Origin: Sulfoacidibacillus ferrooxidans
GTDB taxonomy: Bacteria > Bacillota > Bacilli > Alicyclobacillales > SLC66
NCBI RefSeq assembly: GCF_022606465.1
Contig: NZ_JALBUF010000001.1
Coordinates: 310,001 to 374,000 of the forward strand
Reading direction: 5' to 3'
Length of the DNA: 64,000 nt
Each line of letters starts with the position of its first letter. Position 1 is the first letter of the stretch. A program made the position numbers and the translations under genes. The notes below the pieces were generated by a model that ran no database searches, had not been told where the DNA came from, and saw only the letters and a list, made by a program, of their open reading frames with translations. Shown in pieces: positions 8,642 through 15,975 of the stretch.

Positions 8642-9537
8642 GACTGCATCGCCTCCCAGCCTTTACGTTCATCCTCTGCGTATTTTAATACAAAACCAAG
8701 GGTAACGTGTAGCGCATCAATCGTAAGATTGCCATCCGTTTCAAGCAACAATGCCTGTGCCCACTCAATGGACTCGCCAATCGAGGGTTTTTTTATTAAT
8801 GATAGATCGCGTAATCGGCGCACAAGAAAACTAATTCTTCTTGCCATAACAAGTGGAATTTCAGCTTTAACTGATAAGATTTCTGCCAATTGCTCCTCAC
8901 TCGGAAACGTTAAGTGTATCCATGCGATGCGCCTCATCAGTGCTGGATCGAGTTCGCGGTAGTCATTACTCGTTAAAAACACATAAATGGGAGCATGGGG
9001 ATGCAGCGCCTTATCCTCTGCTACGAGATCATGGACAATCAATTCCCGCTTATCCAGATAACGCAAAAAGAAATTAGAAGTCGTCTCGTTTAATTTATCT
9101 ACTTCATCAACTCGTACCACGACGGGGCTCTTCGCTAACAGACTTTGCAACAATGGTGTGCGGTTAAGATATGGTAATGAAAATGGCTCAAAATCAACTT
9201 TCAACATTTGAGCATCCATTAATTGCCTAAAAGAATTCCATGAAATTCCTATATCTGCAGCTTCAAGTTCACTATGGCACTCAATATCAATCACATCTGC
9301 ACTAAGCAGACGAGCAATTTGTTGTGGCAATTCTGATTTCCCTACACCGGGTTCTCCTCGTAATCCAATTGGCTTATTTTGAGCTAAATAATGAACAATC
9401 TTTCTGCATACTTCTTCACTGATAAAATATTGATTTTTAGCTAGTCCTGCTTGCAAGTACTTTGCATCAAACTGAAAATGAGATGTTGCTTTTGCAACGG
9501 CTCGCTCTTTAGCTTCTTTAAATTCTCGATCTTTCAT
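8602..9537 (-). CDS. MoxR-family AAA+ ATPase
   Basis: 311 aa from ATG 9537; the alternative ATG at 9579 lies within the terminator hairpin of the tRNA operon and is rejected. Walker A GEPGVGKS (about 61-68), Walker B VVRVDEVDK (Asp144 region), sensor LTSNDYRELDPALMRRI (about 190-205). MoxR ATPases remodel or activate enzyme complexes together with a VWA protein, and the VWA gene overlaps its 3' end, indicating translational coupling. The ribosome site is unremarkable (GGGTGTG). Confidence 0.82.
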   Translation of the reverse strand: MKDREFKEAKERAVAKATSHFQFDAKYLQAGLAKNQYFISEEVCRKIVHYLAQNKPIGLRGEPGVGKSELPQQIARLLSADVIDIECHSELEAADIGISWNSFRQLMDAQMLKVDFEPFSLPYLNRTPLLQSLLAKSPVVVRVDEVDKLNETTSNFFLRYLDKRELIVHDLVAEDKALHPHAPIYVFLTSNDYRELDPALMRRIAWIHLTFPSEEQLAEILSVKAEIPLVMARRISFLVRRLRDLSLIKKPSIGESIEWAQALLLETDGNLTIDALHVTLGFVLKYAEDERKGWEAMQSWFLGENTGPSLI

Positions 9538-9568
9538 GCATTCACACCCAATCTTTGTGGTATACATG

Positions 9569-9614
9569 AGAAATGGCAATCAAAGAATCATAAGATTCTT
9601 TGATTGCCATTTCT
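9569..9614 (-). terminator. Perfect 21-bp hairpin ending the tRNA-Phe/Gly/Leu unit
   Basis: Arms 9569-9589 and 9594-9614 are perfect reverse complements with the 4-nt loop ATAA. It lies 9 nt downstream of tRNA-Leu on the minus strand; the AT-rich base of the stem supplies the U-rich end. Confidence 0.75.
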
Positions 9615-9622
9615 TTAAAAAG

Positions 9623-9707
<85 letters not shown>

Positions 9708-9727
9708 ATAATATGTAGAAACTACAC

Positions 9728-9802
9728 TGGAGCGGAAGACGGGATTCGAACCCGCGACCCTCGCCTTGGCAAGGCGATGCTCTACCCCTGAGCCACTTCC
9801 GC
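9728..9802 (-). tRNA. tRNA-Gly (anticodon GCC)
   Basis: 75 nt including encoded CCA. Acceptor GCGGAAG pairs with CTTCCGC, anticodon loop CTTGCCAAG, T-loop GGTTCGAATCC. Middle gene of the Phe-Gly-Leu unit. Confidence 0.96.
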
Positions 9803-9873
9803 AATAAAGCCTTAAGACTCATCTATTATATCATATGTCAGTACAGGCGTCAAATGTAACAAGTTACAAGCCA

Positions 9874-9949
<76 letters not shown>

Positions 9950-9966
9950 ATCATAATTACTATCAT

Positions 9967-9996
9967 AAGATACATGATGACATGCTTATTTGTCAA
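9967..9996 (-). promoter_or_regulatory. Promoter of the tRNA-Phe-Gly-Leu unit
   Basis: On the minus strand a perfect -35 TTGACA (9996-9991) is followed after 18 nt by TATCTT (9972-9967). Start of transcription would be near 9960, just before tRNA-Phe. Confidence 0.7.
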
Positions 9997-10014
9997 ACGC
10001 TTTCGTAAAAAATA

Positions 10015-10773
10015 TCATTCTTCATATACTTTTGATTGCCCTGGCTCAAGCCACCATATTCGCTGTTCTAATTCTGCGTTATCTACAACGAGTGAGCGCA
10101 AGACTAAAGGTGGCTCGTGAATTTCTTCCCTCGTCAGTTTGAAAGCGCCCCAATGGATGGGTAACATATACTTAGCCTGGACGTCAATAAACGTTTGCAA
10201 TCCATCTTTAGGGTCCATATGCATCATATGAAACCACTCACGCGGTTCATATGCCCCAATTGGAATTAATGCAACATCAGGATGCACACCTTGCATACCA
10301 GACACAAAATCATTGCGATAACCAGTATCACCCGCAAACCAAAAGGAGTGCGTCGACCCTTTCACAAAAAGTCCAGCTGATGATCGGTAGCGTTCCAACC
10401 AACGTTTTCCCCTATGGTTAACCGGAGTTAAGCTAAAGATAAAGTCCCCCTGCGTTAAGTGATCAGTTTTCCCTAATTCATAAACATGAGTAAAGCCCAT
10501 ATTTTTCAATAATGATAAATGTCCATTAGGGCATATGACACTAGCCTTACTACGCCTTGCAATTTTACGTAATGTCGCTCGATCTAAATGATCCCAGTGG
10601 GCATGTGATAAAAGTACGAAATCGATGTTCGATAGATCCTCCAATTGATAGCCAGCAGGTCTTTTTCGACGAACCACAAGAGCGCGGTTTGAGACGATAG
10701 GATCTGTAATAAACCGCGTTCCATCCACTTCAATAAGAACAGTAGAATGCCCGATGAATTTATAACGGATCAT
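10015..10773 (-). CDS. MBL-fold hydrolase of the UlaG/NAPE-PLD-like type
   Basis: 252 aa from ATG 10773 (AAAGGGG 10 nt upstream; a TTG two codons earlier is only 4 nt from it). Metal-binding motif SHAHWDHLD near 56-64, later single ligands in FAGDTGY (about 146-152) and IHWGAF (about 211-216), and the N-terminal GHSTVLIEVDGTRFITDP strand pair. These are features of the UlaG / N-acylphosphatidylethanolamine-phospholipase D-like branch; the substrate is unknown. It sits between two tRNA groups, downstream of a terminator, which suggests its own promoter. Confidence 0.8.
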   Translation of the reverse strand: MIRYKFIGHSTVLIEVDGTRFITDPIVSNRALVVRRKRPAGYQLEDLSNIDFVLLSHAHWDHLDRATLRKIARRSKASVICPNGHLSLLKNMGFTHVYELGKTDHLTQGDFIFSLTPVNHRGKRWLERYRSSAGLFVKGSTHSFWFAGDTGYRNDFVSGMQGVHPDVALIPIGAYEPREWFHMMHMDPKDGLQTFIDVQAKYMLPIHWGAFKLTREEIHEPPLVLRSLVVDNAELEQRIWWLEPGQSKVYEE

Positions 10774-10797
10774 CGCCAAACAGCCCCTTTATCTTTC

Positions 10798-10828
10798 AAA
10801 AAAAAAAGCTCAGATAAATACTGAGCTT
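10798..10828 (-). terminator. Rho-independent terminator of tRNA-Ala/Asp unit
   Basis: Perfect 8-bp stem AAGCTCAG/CTGAGCTT (806-813 and 821-828 of the 10-kb block) followed on the minus strand by ten T. Classic intrinsic terminator. Confidence 0.9.
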
Positions 10829-10859
10829 ATCGTTACCAAACACTATGTAAAACATACAA

Positions 10860-10936
10860 TGGCGGAGCTGACGGGATTCGAACCCGCGATCTCCTGCGTG
10901 ACAGGCAGGCATGTTAGGCCACTACACCACAGCTCC
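10860..10936 (-). tRNA. tRNA-Asp (anticodon GUC)
   Basis: 77 nt including encoded CCA. Acceptor GGAGCTG pairs with CAGCTCC, anticodon loop CTGTCACG, T-loop GGTTCGAATCC. Downstream of tRNA-Ala in the same unit. Confidence 0.95.
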
Positions 10937-10991
10937 AAGATATGATAAGGCGCAAAAAGCACGCGCTACTCACTATGCCTTGCAAAAAGTC

Positions 10992-11066
10992 TGGTGGAGA
11001 ATAGGGGATTTGAACCCCTGACCCCTGCGCTGCCAGCGCAGTGCTCTACCACTGAGCTAATTCCCC
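10992..11066 (-). tRNA. tRNA-Ala (anticodon GGC)
   Basis: 75 nt including encoded CCA. Acceptor GGGGAAT pairs with ATTCTCC (one G-U), anticodon loop CTGGCAG, T-loop GGTTCAAATCC. Confidence 0.95.
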
Positions 11067-11161
11067 ATATACAATTAACCACTACCATTTATTCGGAGTA
11101 GTGCAACCAATTATAGCCCGCTCCAAAAAAGGTATGACACCAACTCATTCAAACAAGTTAT

Positions 11162-11190
11162 AGTATACACTGGTAATCCTACAATTACAA
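11162..11190 (-). promoter_or_regulatory. Promoter of the tRNA-Ala-Asp unit
   Basis: Minus-strand -35 TTGTAA (11190-11185), 17-nt spacer, -10 TATACT (11167-11162). A second perfect TATAAT lies at 11115-11110 but has a poor -35 (GTCATA). Confidence 0.6.
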
Positions 11191-11222
11191 GATCTCTACC
11201 GAATGATTCTTTTACTACAAAA

Positions 11223-12107
11223 TCATTGTGTTCTATTAACTGTTGTTCTCACATGCACTGGTTCAGGCCAATTGACTAAAAATATACCTGCAAAAATAAA
11301 GATACCACCAACGAATACTTGCCATGTAATCGGTTCACCAAGCAATATCCAGCCAGAAAGCACTCCGAAAAATGGTGCAAGAAATAAAAAAGCACTCGTT
11401 TTACCAGGATCTCCATGTTGCAAGAGATAAAACCAAATAGAAAATTGTACGATAGACGCCATCACTGCCAGCCAAAGCACAATAAATATAGATGTTTTAT
11501 CCACGATAAATACAGGGCGCTCAATAAACAATCCGCCAATCAATAAAATGATTCCGCCAAATAACATTTGATATGCGGTCAATACCCAGATATTAAAACG
11601 ATGGCGCCACTGTTTAATCATCAGTGTAGCAACCGCCCAAAAGACCGCCCCTAAGAGACCAAGCCATGTACCAACATGAAGGTGCAGTTGTAATCCAAGG
11701 GTCAAAAAAACGCCTAAAAATCCTAGAATAACACCACCCCATTGGACCACTCGATAATGTGCACGCATAAATAGTGTCGCAAAAATTACGACAAGAAGAG
11801 GATTTACAAATGTCAAAATTGAAGATTCACTCGCTGTAATTGTACGCAGGCTCAAAAAAATACTTCCCATGACACCAACCGTTTGAAATAAGCCTATGAG
11901 TAAAATTCGCATCCAGTCTCCAAGTGTTCGAGGACGTGGCAAATGTCTAGTGAACAGAGCCATGAGAAGCCCTGCCAACGTGAAACGTATACCAAGAAGC
12001 AAAAAAGGAGACACATAGTCAAGCGCAATTTTAGCAATTGCAAAAGACGATCCCATGAGAGCCGTTGTTAGCAAGACAAGTGTCACAAACCATGAGCGAC
12101 TTTTCAT
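11223..12107 (-). CDS. EamA-family (DMT superfamily) transporter
   Basis: 294 aa with about ten hydrophobic segments arranged as two EamA repeats (about 5-135 and 150-285). Typical EamA features are the N-terminal ALMGSSFAIAKIALDYVSP with LLxxRF after it, and the second-half GEPITWQVFVGGIFIFAGIFL. Members export metabolites or amino acids; the substrate cannot be told. AGGAG is 8 nt before the ATG. Single gene upstream of the tRNA-Ala unit on the same strand. Confidence 0.85.
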   Translation of the reverse strand: MKSRSWFVTLVLLTTALMGSSFAIAKIALDYVSPFLLLGIRFTLAGLLMALFTRHLPRPRTLGDWMRILLIGLFQTVGVMGSIFLSLRTITASESSILTFVNPLLVVIFATLFMRAHYRVVQWGGVILGFLGVFLTLGLQLHLHVGTWLGLLGAVFWAVATLMIKQWRHRFNIWVLTAYQMLFGGIILLIGGLFIERPVFIVDKTSIFIVLWLAVMASIVQFSIWFYLLQHGDPGKTSAFLFLAPFFGVLSGWILLGEPITWQVFVGGIFIFAGIFLVNWPEPVHVRTTVNRTQ

Positions 12108-12140
12108 TTATTTAACTCCTGTCTACAATAAAAGAAACGA

Positions 12141-12817
12141 TTAAGCCGTACGTTTTTCAGCATATGCAGCAAGTAACATAAAACCTTCTCGCATACTTTT
12201 TATAAATGCAAAAGATAAATCCAATCCCGCCTCCTGCTAATGTCCTACCACTCATTTTCCTAGCAACATAAGCTCGAATTTCATCTGGTAAGCGACGACG
12301 GCTCATCCATGCGCCAAACAAGCCGCCTAGCAGTATCTGCATGATCATCGTACCAATTCCAAAAAATGCACCAGGCGTCCATCCAACCCAAGCACTTGGC
12401 ATCTGAGGTGCCAATACCGTGTATATAATCACTGCAAAAGCACCAATGCCCCACCCTGCAATAAAGCCATGTACAAGTGGCATGTAGCGCGGTAACGCTC
12501 GTGGTAAAGTGACAAGAGAATGATCCTGCCCCTGTTGTCGTTTCCTAAAATGAAATAAGTGCCATGAGTTCCCTTTATTTAAAATATACATCCCAGACAA
12601 AAACATCACAATCCCTACAATGAGGTAGACTTCAAATCCCACCCGGACTCGAATAGTTTCCTACTGAATAACTAAACGTAATCGGCCATGTGTATTCATC
12701 AGGCGTTATACCATGAACCATTCCAAGAAGTACTGCGGTAATTAAAATAGTCAGTACAGATAAATGTCCTGAAGGATTCCAAAGATTAATTCCCTTAACT
12801 GGCGTTCACCCTTTCAT
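12141..12817 (-). pseudogene. Decayed membrane-protein gene with HGITPDE motif
   Basis: Three reading frames together give one protein. The N-terminal frame (from ATG 12817, broken by TGA four codons in) reads NLWNPSGHLS, then a membrane helix and HGITPDEYTWPITFSYSVG, and stops at 12632. The frame then switches: GTG 12642 onward continues with membrane helices (EVYLIVGIVMFLSGMYIL, then three more) to about residue 140. Near 12200 a T4 run switches frame again to a natural ending, SMREGFMLLAAYAEKRTA, with stop at 12141. The joint near 12640 also appears to lack a segment. A premature stop plus two frameshifts means the gene is dead. Polytopic proteins with a conserved HGxxPDE motif resemble nickel/cobalt-type permeases; that assignment is tentative. 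Confidence 0.65.
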
Positions 12818-12985
12818 ACACATATATAAGAACAAACTAAATAATAAGGGTAAACCACCTGTTTGTAAATAGTAATTAATACGATTTTATACGTAGCCAA
12901 TATTTCCGTTATCAATTGGAATATGACACATAGTTAAAAAGCTACTGGGCAATCTAATGCAAGGCCACAAACCTTTGATAGGGAG

Positions 12986-13459
12986 ATGAACTGTATCGCA
13001 CATAAAATAAGAAGTCTACATGTATCTCGTTTGTTTCAACTCATTGTAGCAACCACAGCTATCTCATCCATATTCACAGTACAGGCGTATGCAACTGAAA
13101 TGCAGCCACCTGCACCACCTGGGCGGCCGGAACCGGTGCATATTGAAAGTAGCATACAAGTCAATCAAGATACTGTCATGAAGGCCGCTAAGGCCGGTCG
13201 CGATGCGTATAGCAGCGTCCTTGCACCATTTGCAAAAATAAGTATCGATGACGCAAAAAAAGCAGCATTAGAAAAATTCCCTGGAACGGAATCCAAAGAC
13301 GTTAGCTTGCATGCAGTCAGACAAAATCTCGTCTATCTCATCATCGTGGAAAACAGCGAGGCAAGACATCTCGTAATCGTCGATGCTGGCAATGGAAAAA
13401 TTCTTGCTGTTCGATCAATGTCTATTCGTTCGCACATCACAAGTGCACGACATTTGTAA
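12986..13459 (+). CDS. Secreted protein with PepSY-like domain
   Basis: 157 aa. Signal peptide of about 36 residues (hydrophobic LFQLIVATTAISSIFTVQA, cut at AYA-T). A Pro-rich linker follows, then a PepSY-like fold at about 90-147: ISIDDAKKAALEKFPG, VYLIIVEN, LVIVDAGNGKILA. PepSY domains often inhibit proteases or act in the cell envelope. The annotated ATG abuts GGGAG (spacing near zero), so the exact start is uncertain. A good bidirectional terminator follows. Confidence 0.7.
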   Translation: MNCIAHKIRSLHVSRLFQLIVATTAISSIFTVQAYATEMQPPAPPGRPEPVHIESSIQVNQDTVMKAAKAGRDAYSSVLAPFAKISIDDAKKAALEKFPGTESKDVSLHAVRQNLVYLIIVENSEARHLVIVDAGNGKILAVRSMSIRSHITSARHL

Positions 13460-13510
13460 TCCCACTTGGCATCCATACAGTCTCAAAAATAACACTTATC
13501 CTGCACATAC

Positions 13511-13547
13511 AAAAAAGAGCTGGGATTTATATCCCACGCTCTTTTTC
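13511..13547. terminator. Bidirectional terminator between PepSY-like gene and speD
   Basis: Stem AGAGCTGGGAT/ATCCCAcGCTCT with a one-base bulge and TTAT loop. T5 follows on the plus strand and T6 on the minus strand, so it serves both convergent genes. Confidence 0.85.
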
Positions 13548-13584
13548 TTGTCGCTCGCTTTTTATCTAGATCAGACAACCTGAA

Positions 13585-13971
13585 CTAGCTCAATACTTCA
13601 ATTTTTTGCTCGCTAACAACAATCGGACCCACACCTCGTGGCAATTCTACCGATTCACGGCGAGTAGCTCCCAATGCCTTGGTAATATAATCACATGCTA
13701 CATTTGGATCAATGCGATCCCCACATGTATAAACATCGATACTCGCATAACCATGTTCAGGAAAACTATGAATCGTCAAATGTGATTCAGATATAATTAC
13801 AACGCCACTTACACCTTGTGGAGCAAACTTATGAAAAGCGACTTCACGAACTTCTGCACCAGACTCAAGCGCTGCGGATACCATCACCCGTTCAATGCCG
13901 TGAAGATCATTTAAAATATCTGCTTTGCAACCCCATAGTTCTGCAATTACATGACGTCCAGCTGTATCCAT
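13585..13971 (-). CDS. speD: S-adenosylmethionine decarboxylase proenzyme
   Basis: 128 aa from ATG 13971 (AAAGGGGGA 9 nt upstream); the longer frame upstream does not match the family. [15 protein letters not shown] is the family start. SES (61-63) is the self-cleavage site: Glu62-Ser63 cleavage turns Ser63 into the pyruvoyl cofactor; His68 and Cys83 are the processing and catalytic residues at the same positions as in class 1b bacterial enzymes. It makes decarboxylated SAM for spermidine. No speE is nearby. It has its own promoter and a long leader. Confidence 0.94.
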   Translation of the reverse strand: MDTAGRHVIAELWGCKADILNDLHGIERVMVSAALESGAEVREVAFHKFAPQGVSGVVIISESHLTIHSFPEHGYASIDVYTCGDRIDPNVACDYITKALGATRRESVELPRGVGPIVVSEQKIEVLS

Positions 13972-14134
13972 ACCAAAACATCCCCCTTTATCATGAAAAT
14001 CCCATACCCTCCCAAGCATGGCGGGACCTACGTCATCCACCACGGGGGAAAGTTAGTCTTGTGAGGTCCTAACCCTTTAAGAGGATGCTGGTACCTATAA
14101 TGTTGTCACTTCTGAACTCTCTGTAAGAGGTACG
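13972..14134 (-). promoter_or_regulatory. Long structured 5' leader of speD
   Basis: About 160 nt between the predicted start of transcription and the speD ATG. It contains a 6-bp helix GGACCT/AGGTCC (14024-14029 with 14064-14069) and a CCCCC tract (near 14043-14047) able to pair with the GGGGG of the ribosome site. Compatible with translational control; no known riboswitch class is recognised. Confidence 0.35.
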
Positions 14135-14140
14135 AGTGTT

Positions 14141-14169
14141 AGTATAAGACCATAGGTTACAATTTGCAA
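14141..14169 (-). promoter_or_regulatory. speD promoter
   Basis: Minus-strand -35 TTGCAA (14169-14164), exact 17-nt spacer, -10 TATACT (14146-14141). Start near 14134. The region from here to the stop of the ThyX-like gene at 14298 shows nothing else. Confidence 0.65.
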
Positions 14170-14297
14170 CCTCCAAATTTCCAGTACACATCAAAACAAT
14201 TCAGTACCTGCTGCTATCTGATCTATTGTATCCTGTCTCCCTATCTACTGTGCATCAGCATTAGCCAATTTACTGCTTGTGCGCAATCGATCAGGAC

Positions 14298-15014
14298 TTA
14301 GTCCCACATCGATCGAAATCCACCATATTCCTTCATAATTTGTTCGTAAAGATCGGGGCGTTCACGTTTTAACTTTACACGCATGCGTTTCCATGAATAT
14401 GATTCTGGACCGTAATATTCATATACGAGATTCCATAATTCAGGATCTTGTTGCCGAACTAACTGAAACATCTCTTCTACTACAATACGCGTATCATGTT
14501 GTGCACCTGGGCTCCATATGCGTTGTGGGAATACAGCCTCTATCAAAGTGGCAAAGTTGATATCCAGAATATAATGCAGTTGAACTGAAACAGGAGCTAC
14601 GTAACGAGCAGCCTGCAATCGTTTTTTCCCAATGGGATCCTCTGTTTGAGGGTCAATCCCATGGACTAATTGACGATACGCCTGTAAATGTGTTTCACCT
14701 AGTTGCCTATAGATCGGATCATCATCTTCGCCAGGAGGAATAAATACGGTAGCCTCGTTTGCTCGCAACCCTCCGCAAGCGCGCATATTGATCGTCGTGT
14801 ATGTAGTCAGATGATCATAAACTACTTTTGATGTGTGAAATTCAAACCGAGCTGACTCTCCCCGAAAAATGGCCAATGTATCCCCTTTACGAATAATACT
14901 AAGTGGCCTTTTCACATTATCAATATCATCCTTGCCAAGATATACAGCAGCTGCATGAGCGAGCGAACTACGAAATGGATCAGAATAACGTAAAAGGTTT
15001 ACTTGAGTATTCAT
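14298..15014 (-). CDS. Divergent ThyX-like (FAD-dependent thymidylate synthase fold) protein
   Basis: 238 aa. The segment at about 150-205 (AARYVAPVSVQLHYILDINFATLI, then SPGAQHDTRIVVEEM) follows the layout of the ThyX C-terminal half (REQAR-LP ... N-x-SL-xF ... AQxEIR), and TINMRACGGLRANEATVF near 74-92 lies where the RHR-x7-S signature should be. The canonical RHR motif and catalytic Ser are not seen, so it may be a ThyX paralogue with another activity. The match is by motif order only. It lies upstream of speD but is separated from it by a promoter. Confidence 0.45.
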   Translation of the reverse strand: MNTQVNLLRYSDPFRSSLAHAAAVYLGKDDIDNVKRPLSIIRKGDTLAIFRGESARFEFHTSKVVYDHLTTYTTINMRACGGLRANEATVFIPPGEDDDPIYRQLGETHLQAYRQLVHGIDPQTEDPIGKKRLQAARYVAPVSVQLHYILDINFATLIEAVFPQRIWSPGAQHDTRIVVEEMFQLVRQQDPELWNLVYEYYGPESYSWKRMRVKLKRERPDLYEQIMKEYGGFRSMWD

Positions 15015-15157
15015 CTATGAACGTAACCTCCAATTACAAAATAATATCGCAGTTGTACATTATGGTTATACTATGAACCAAGTCTTAACCAGTCCTTTCT
15101 ATCATACTACGATTTTCACAGTGCACAAAAAAATGATTACATTTCACTTTATACCAT

Positions 15158-15201
15158 AAAAAATCGACAGATAGGGAGCAGTAACACCCCTCTATCTGCC
15201 G
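15158..15201 (-). terminator. Terminator of the VMxADRQ repeat gene
   Basis: A 12-bp stem (15165-15176 with 15190-15201, one mismatch and one G-U) followed on the minus strand by six T (15163-15158). Confidence 0.8.
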
Positions 15202-15216
15202 TGTAATATGTGTGTA

Positions 15217-15756
15217 CTACATCATAGATGATTGGCGATCCGCTTGCATCACTGAATTCACATTTTGATAGGATGTATCCATTTGGCCTCCATACGATGA
15301 ACCATAGTTCATCCCATTGGCATAGCCACCTGAACTTCCTTTTGAATTGCTATAACCTGTTCCAGACCCCATGGATTGTGCCTGACGATCAGCATTCATG
15401 ACAGACTGCATCGCACTCGCATTGACCTGGCTTGTATAGTTCATACTTTGTGATGGTGAGTACGATGGTGTTTGGGTATTGTAATTGCGATAACTAGGCG
15501 TATTTTCATCTTGCATAGACTGGCGATCCGCGCTCATGACTTGATAGACACCAGAAGATCGAGGCTCCATACTGCCACTAGAATACGTTGATTGATACGA
15601 TCCTGTCGCTCCATACCCTGTTTGATATCCGGAAGATGAACTCCCAACGGTTTGCTGAAATTGTTGCATTTCTTGCGCTAGCTGCTGTGACAATGCGGAT
15701 ACTTGCATGCACATTTGATTCATGCGCTGCAATTGCTGTTGCATGGCTTGTTGCAT
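15217..15756 (-). CDS. Gln/Ser/Tyr-rich protein with three VMxADRQ repeats
   Basis: 179 aa, not recognised. The N-terminal 38 residues are a Gln/Met-rich, coiled-coil-like helix. The rest is low-complexity Ser/Gly/Tyr/Asn/Gln with three copies of a short motif: YQVMSADRQSM (about 91-101), QSVMNADRQAQ (about 135-145) and NSVMQADRQSS at the C-terminus. There is no signal peptide or membrane segment; one Cys near residue 16. The composition resembles spore-coat or prion-like, self-assembling proteins. Strong ribosome site TTTGGAGGCG and a terminator make it a clear single gene. Confidence 0.7.
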   Translation of the reverse strand: MQQAMQQQLQRMNQMCMQVSALSQQLAQEMQQFQQTVGSSSSGYQTGYGATGSYQSTYSSGSMEPRSSGVYQVMSADRQSMQDENTPSYRNYNTQTPSYSPSQSMNYTSQVNASAMQSVMNADRQAQSMGSGTGYSNSKGSSGGYANGMNYGSSYGGQMDTSYQNVNSVMQADRQSSMM

Positions 15757-15846
15757 TCAATCGCCTCCAAAGGTTTTAGTTGTGAATTCAAGCGCTAGTG
15801 TGCCCGATAGTGAGCAGAGTCTATACGAAACTCTATAAAAATAATG

Positions 15847-15871
15847 GTGCAAACATGTAACATGTTTGCAC
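15847..15871. promoter_or_regulatory. 25-bp perfect palindrome, candidate operator
   Basis: GTGCAAACATGT (847-858) and ACATGTTTGCAC (860-871) are perfect reverse complements around a single A. It lies between the divergent VMxADRQ and M23 peptidase genes and has no T-tract, so a dimeric repressor site is more likely than a terminator. Confidence 0.5.
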
Positions 15872-15975
15872 TCCCCATATCGATCGATCTATTCCCTGTA
15901 AAACTTGGATGCGTGAAATCAGCGTTACTTTTGCACACTATAACAGACGAACGCCCATAAGGTAGGTGACATCAT

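Noticed and set aside
12157-12642. Intact 161-aa membrane protein gene on the minus strand
   Set aside because: Its upstream and downstream coding sequence continues in other frames, so it is the middle piece of a pseudogene.
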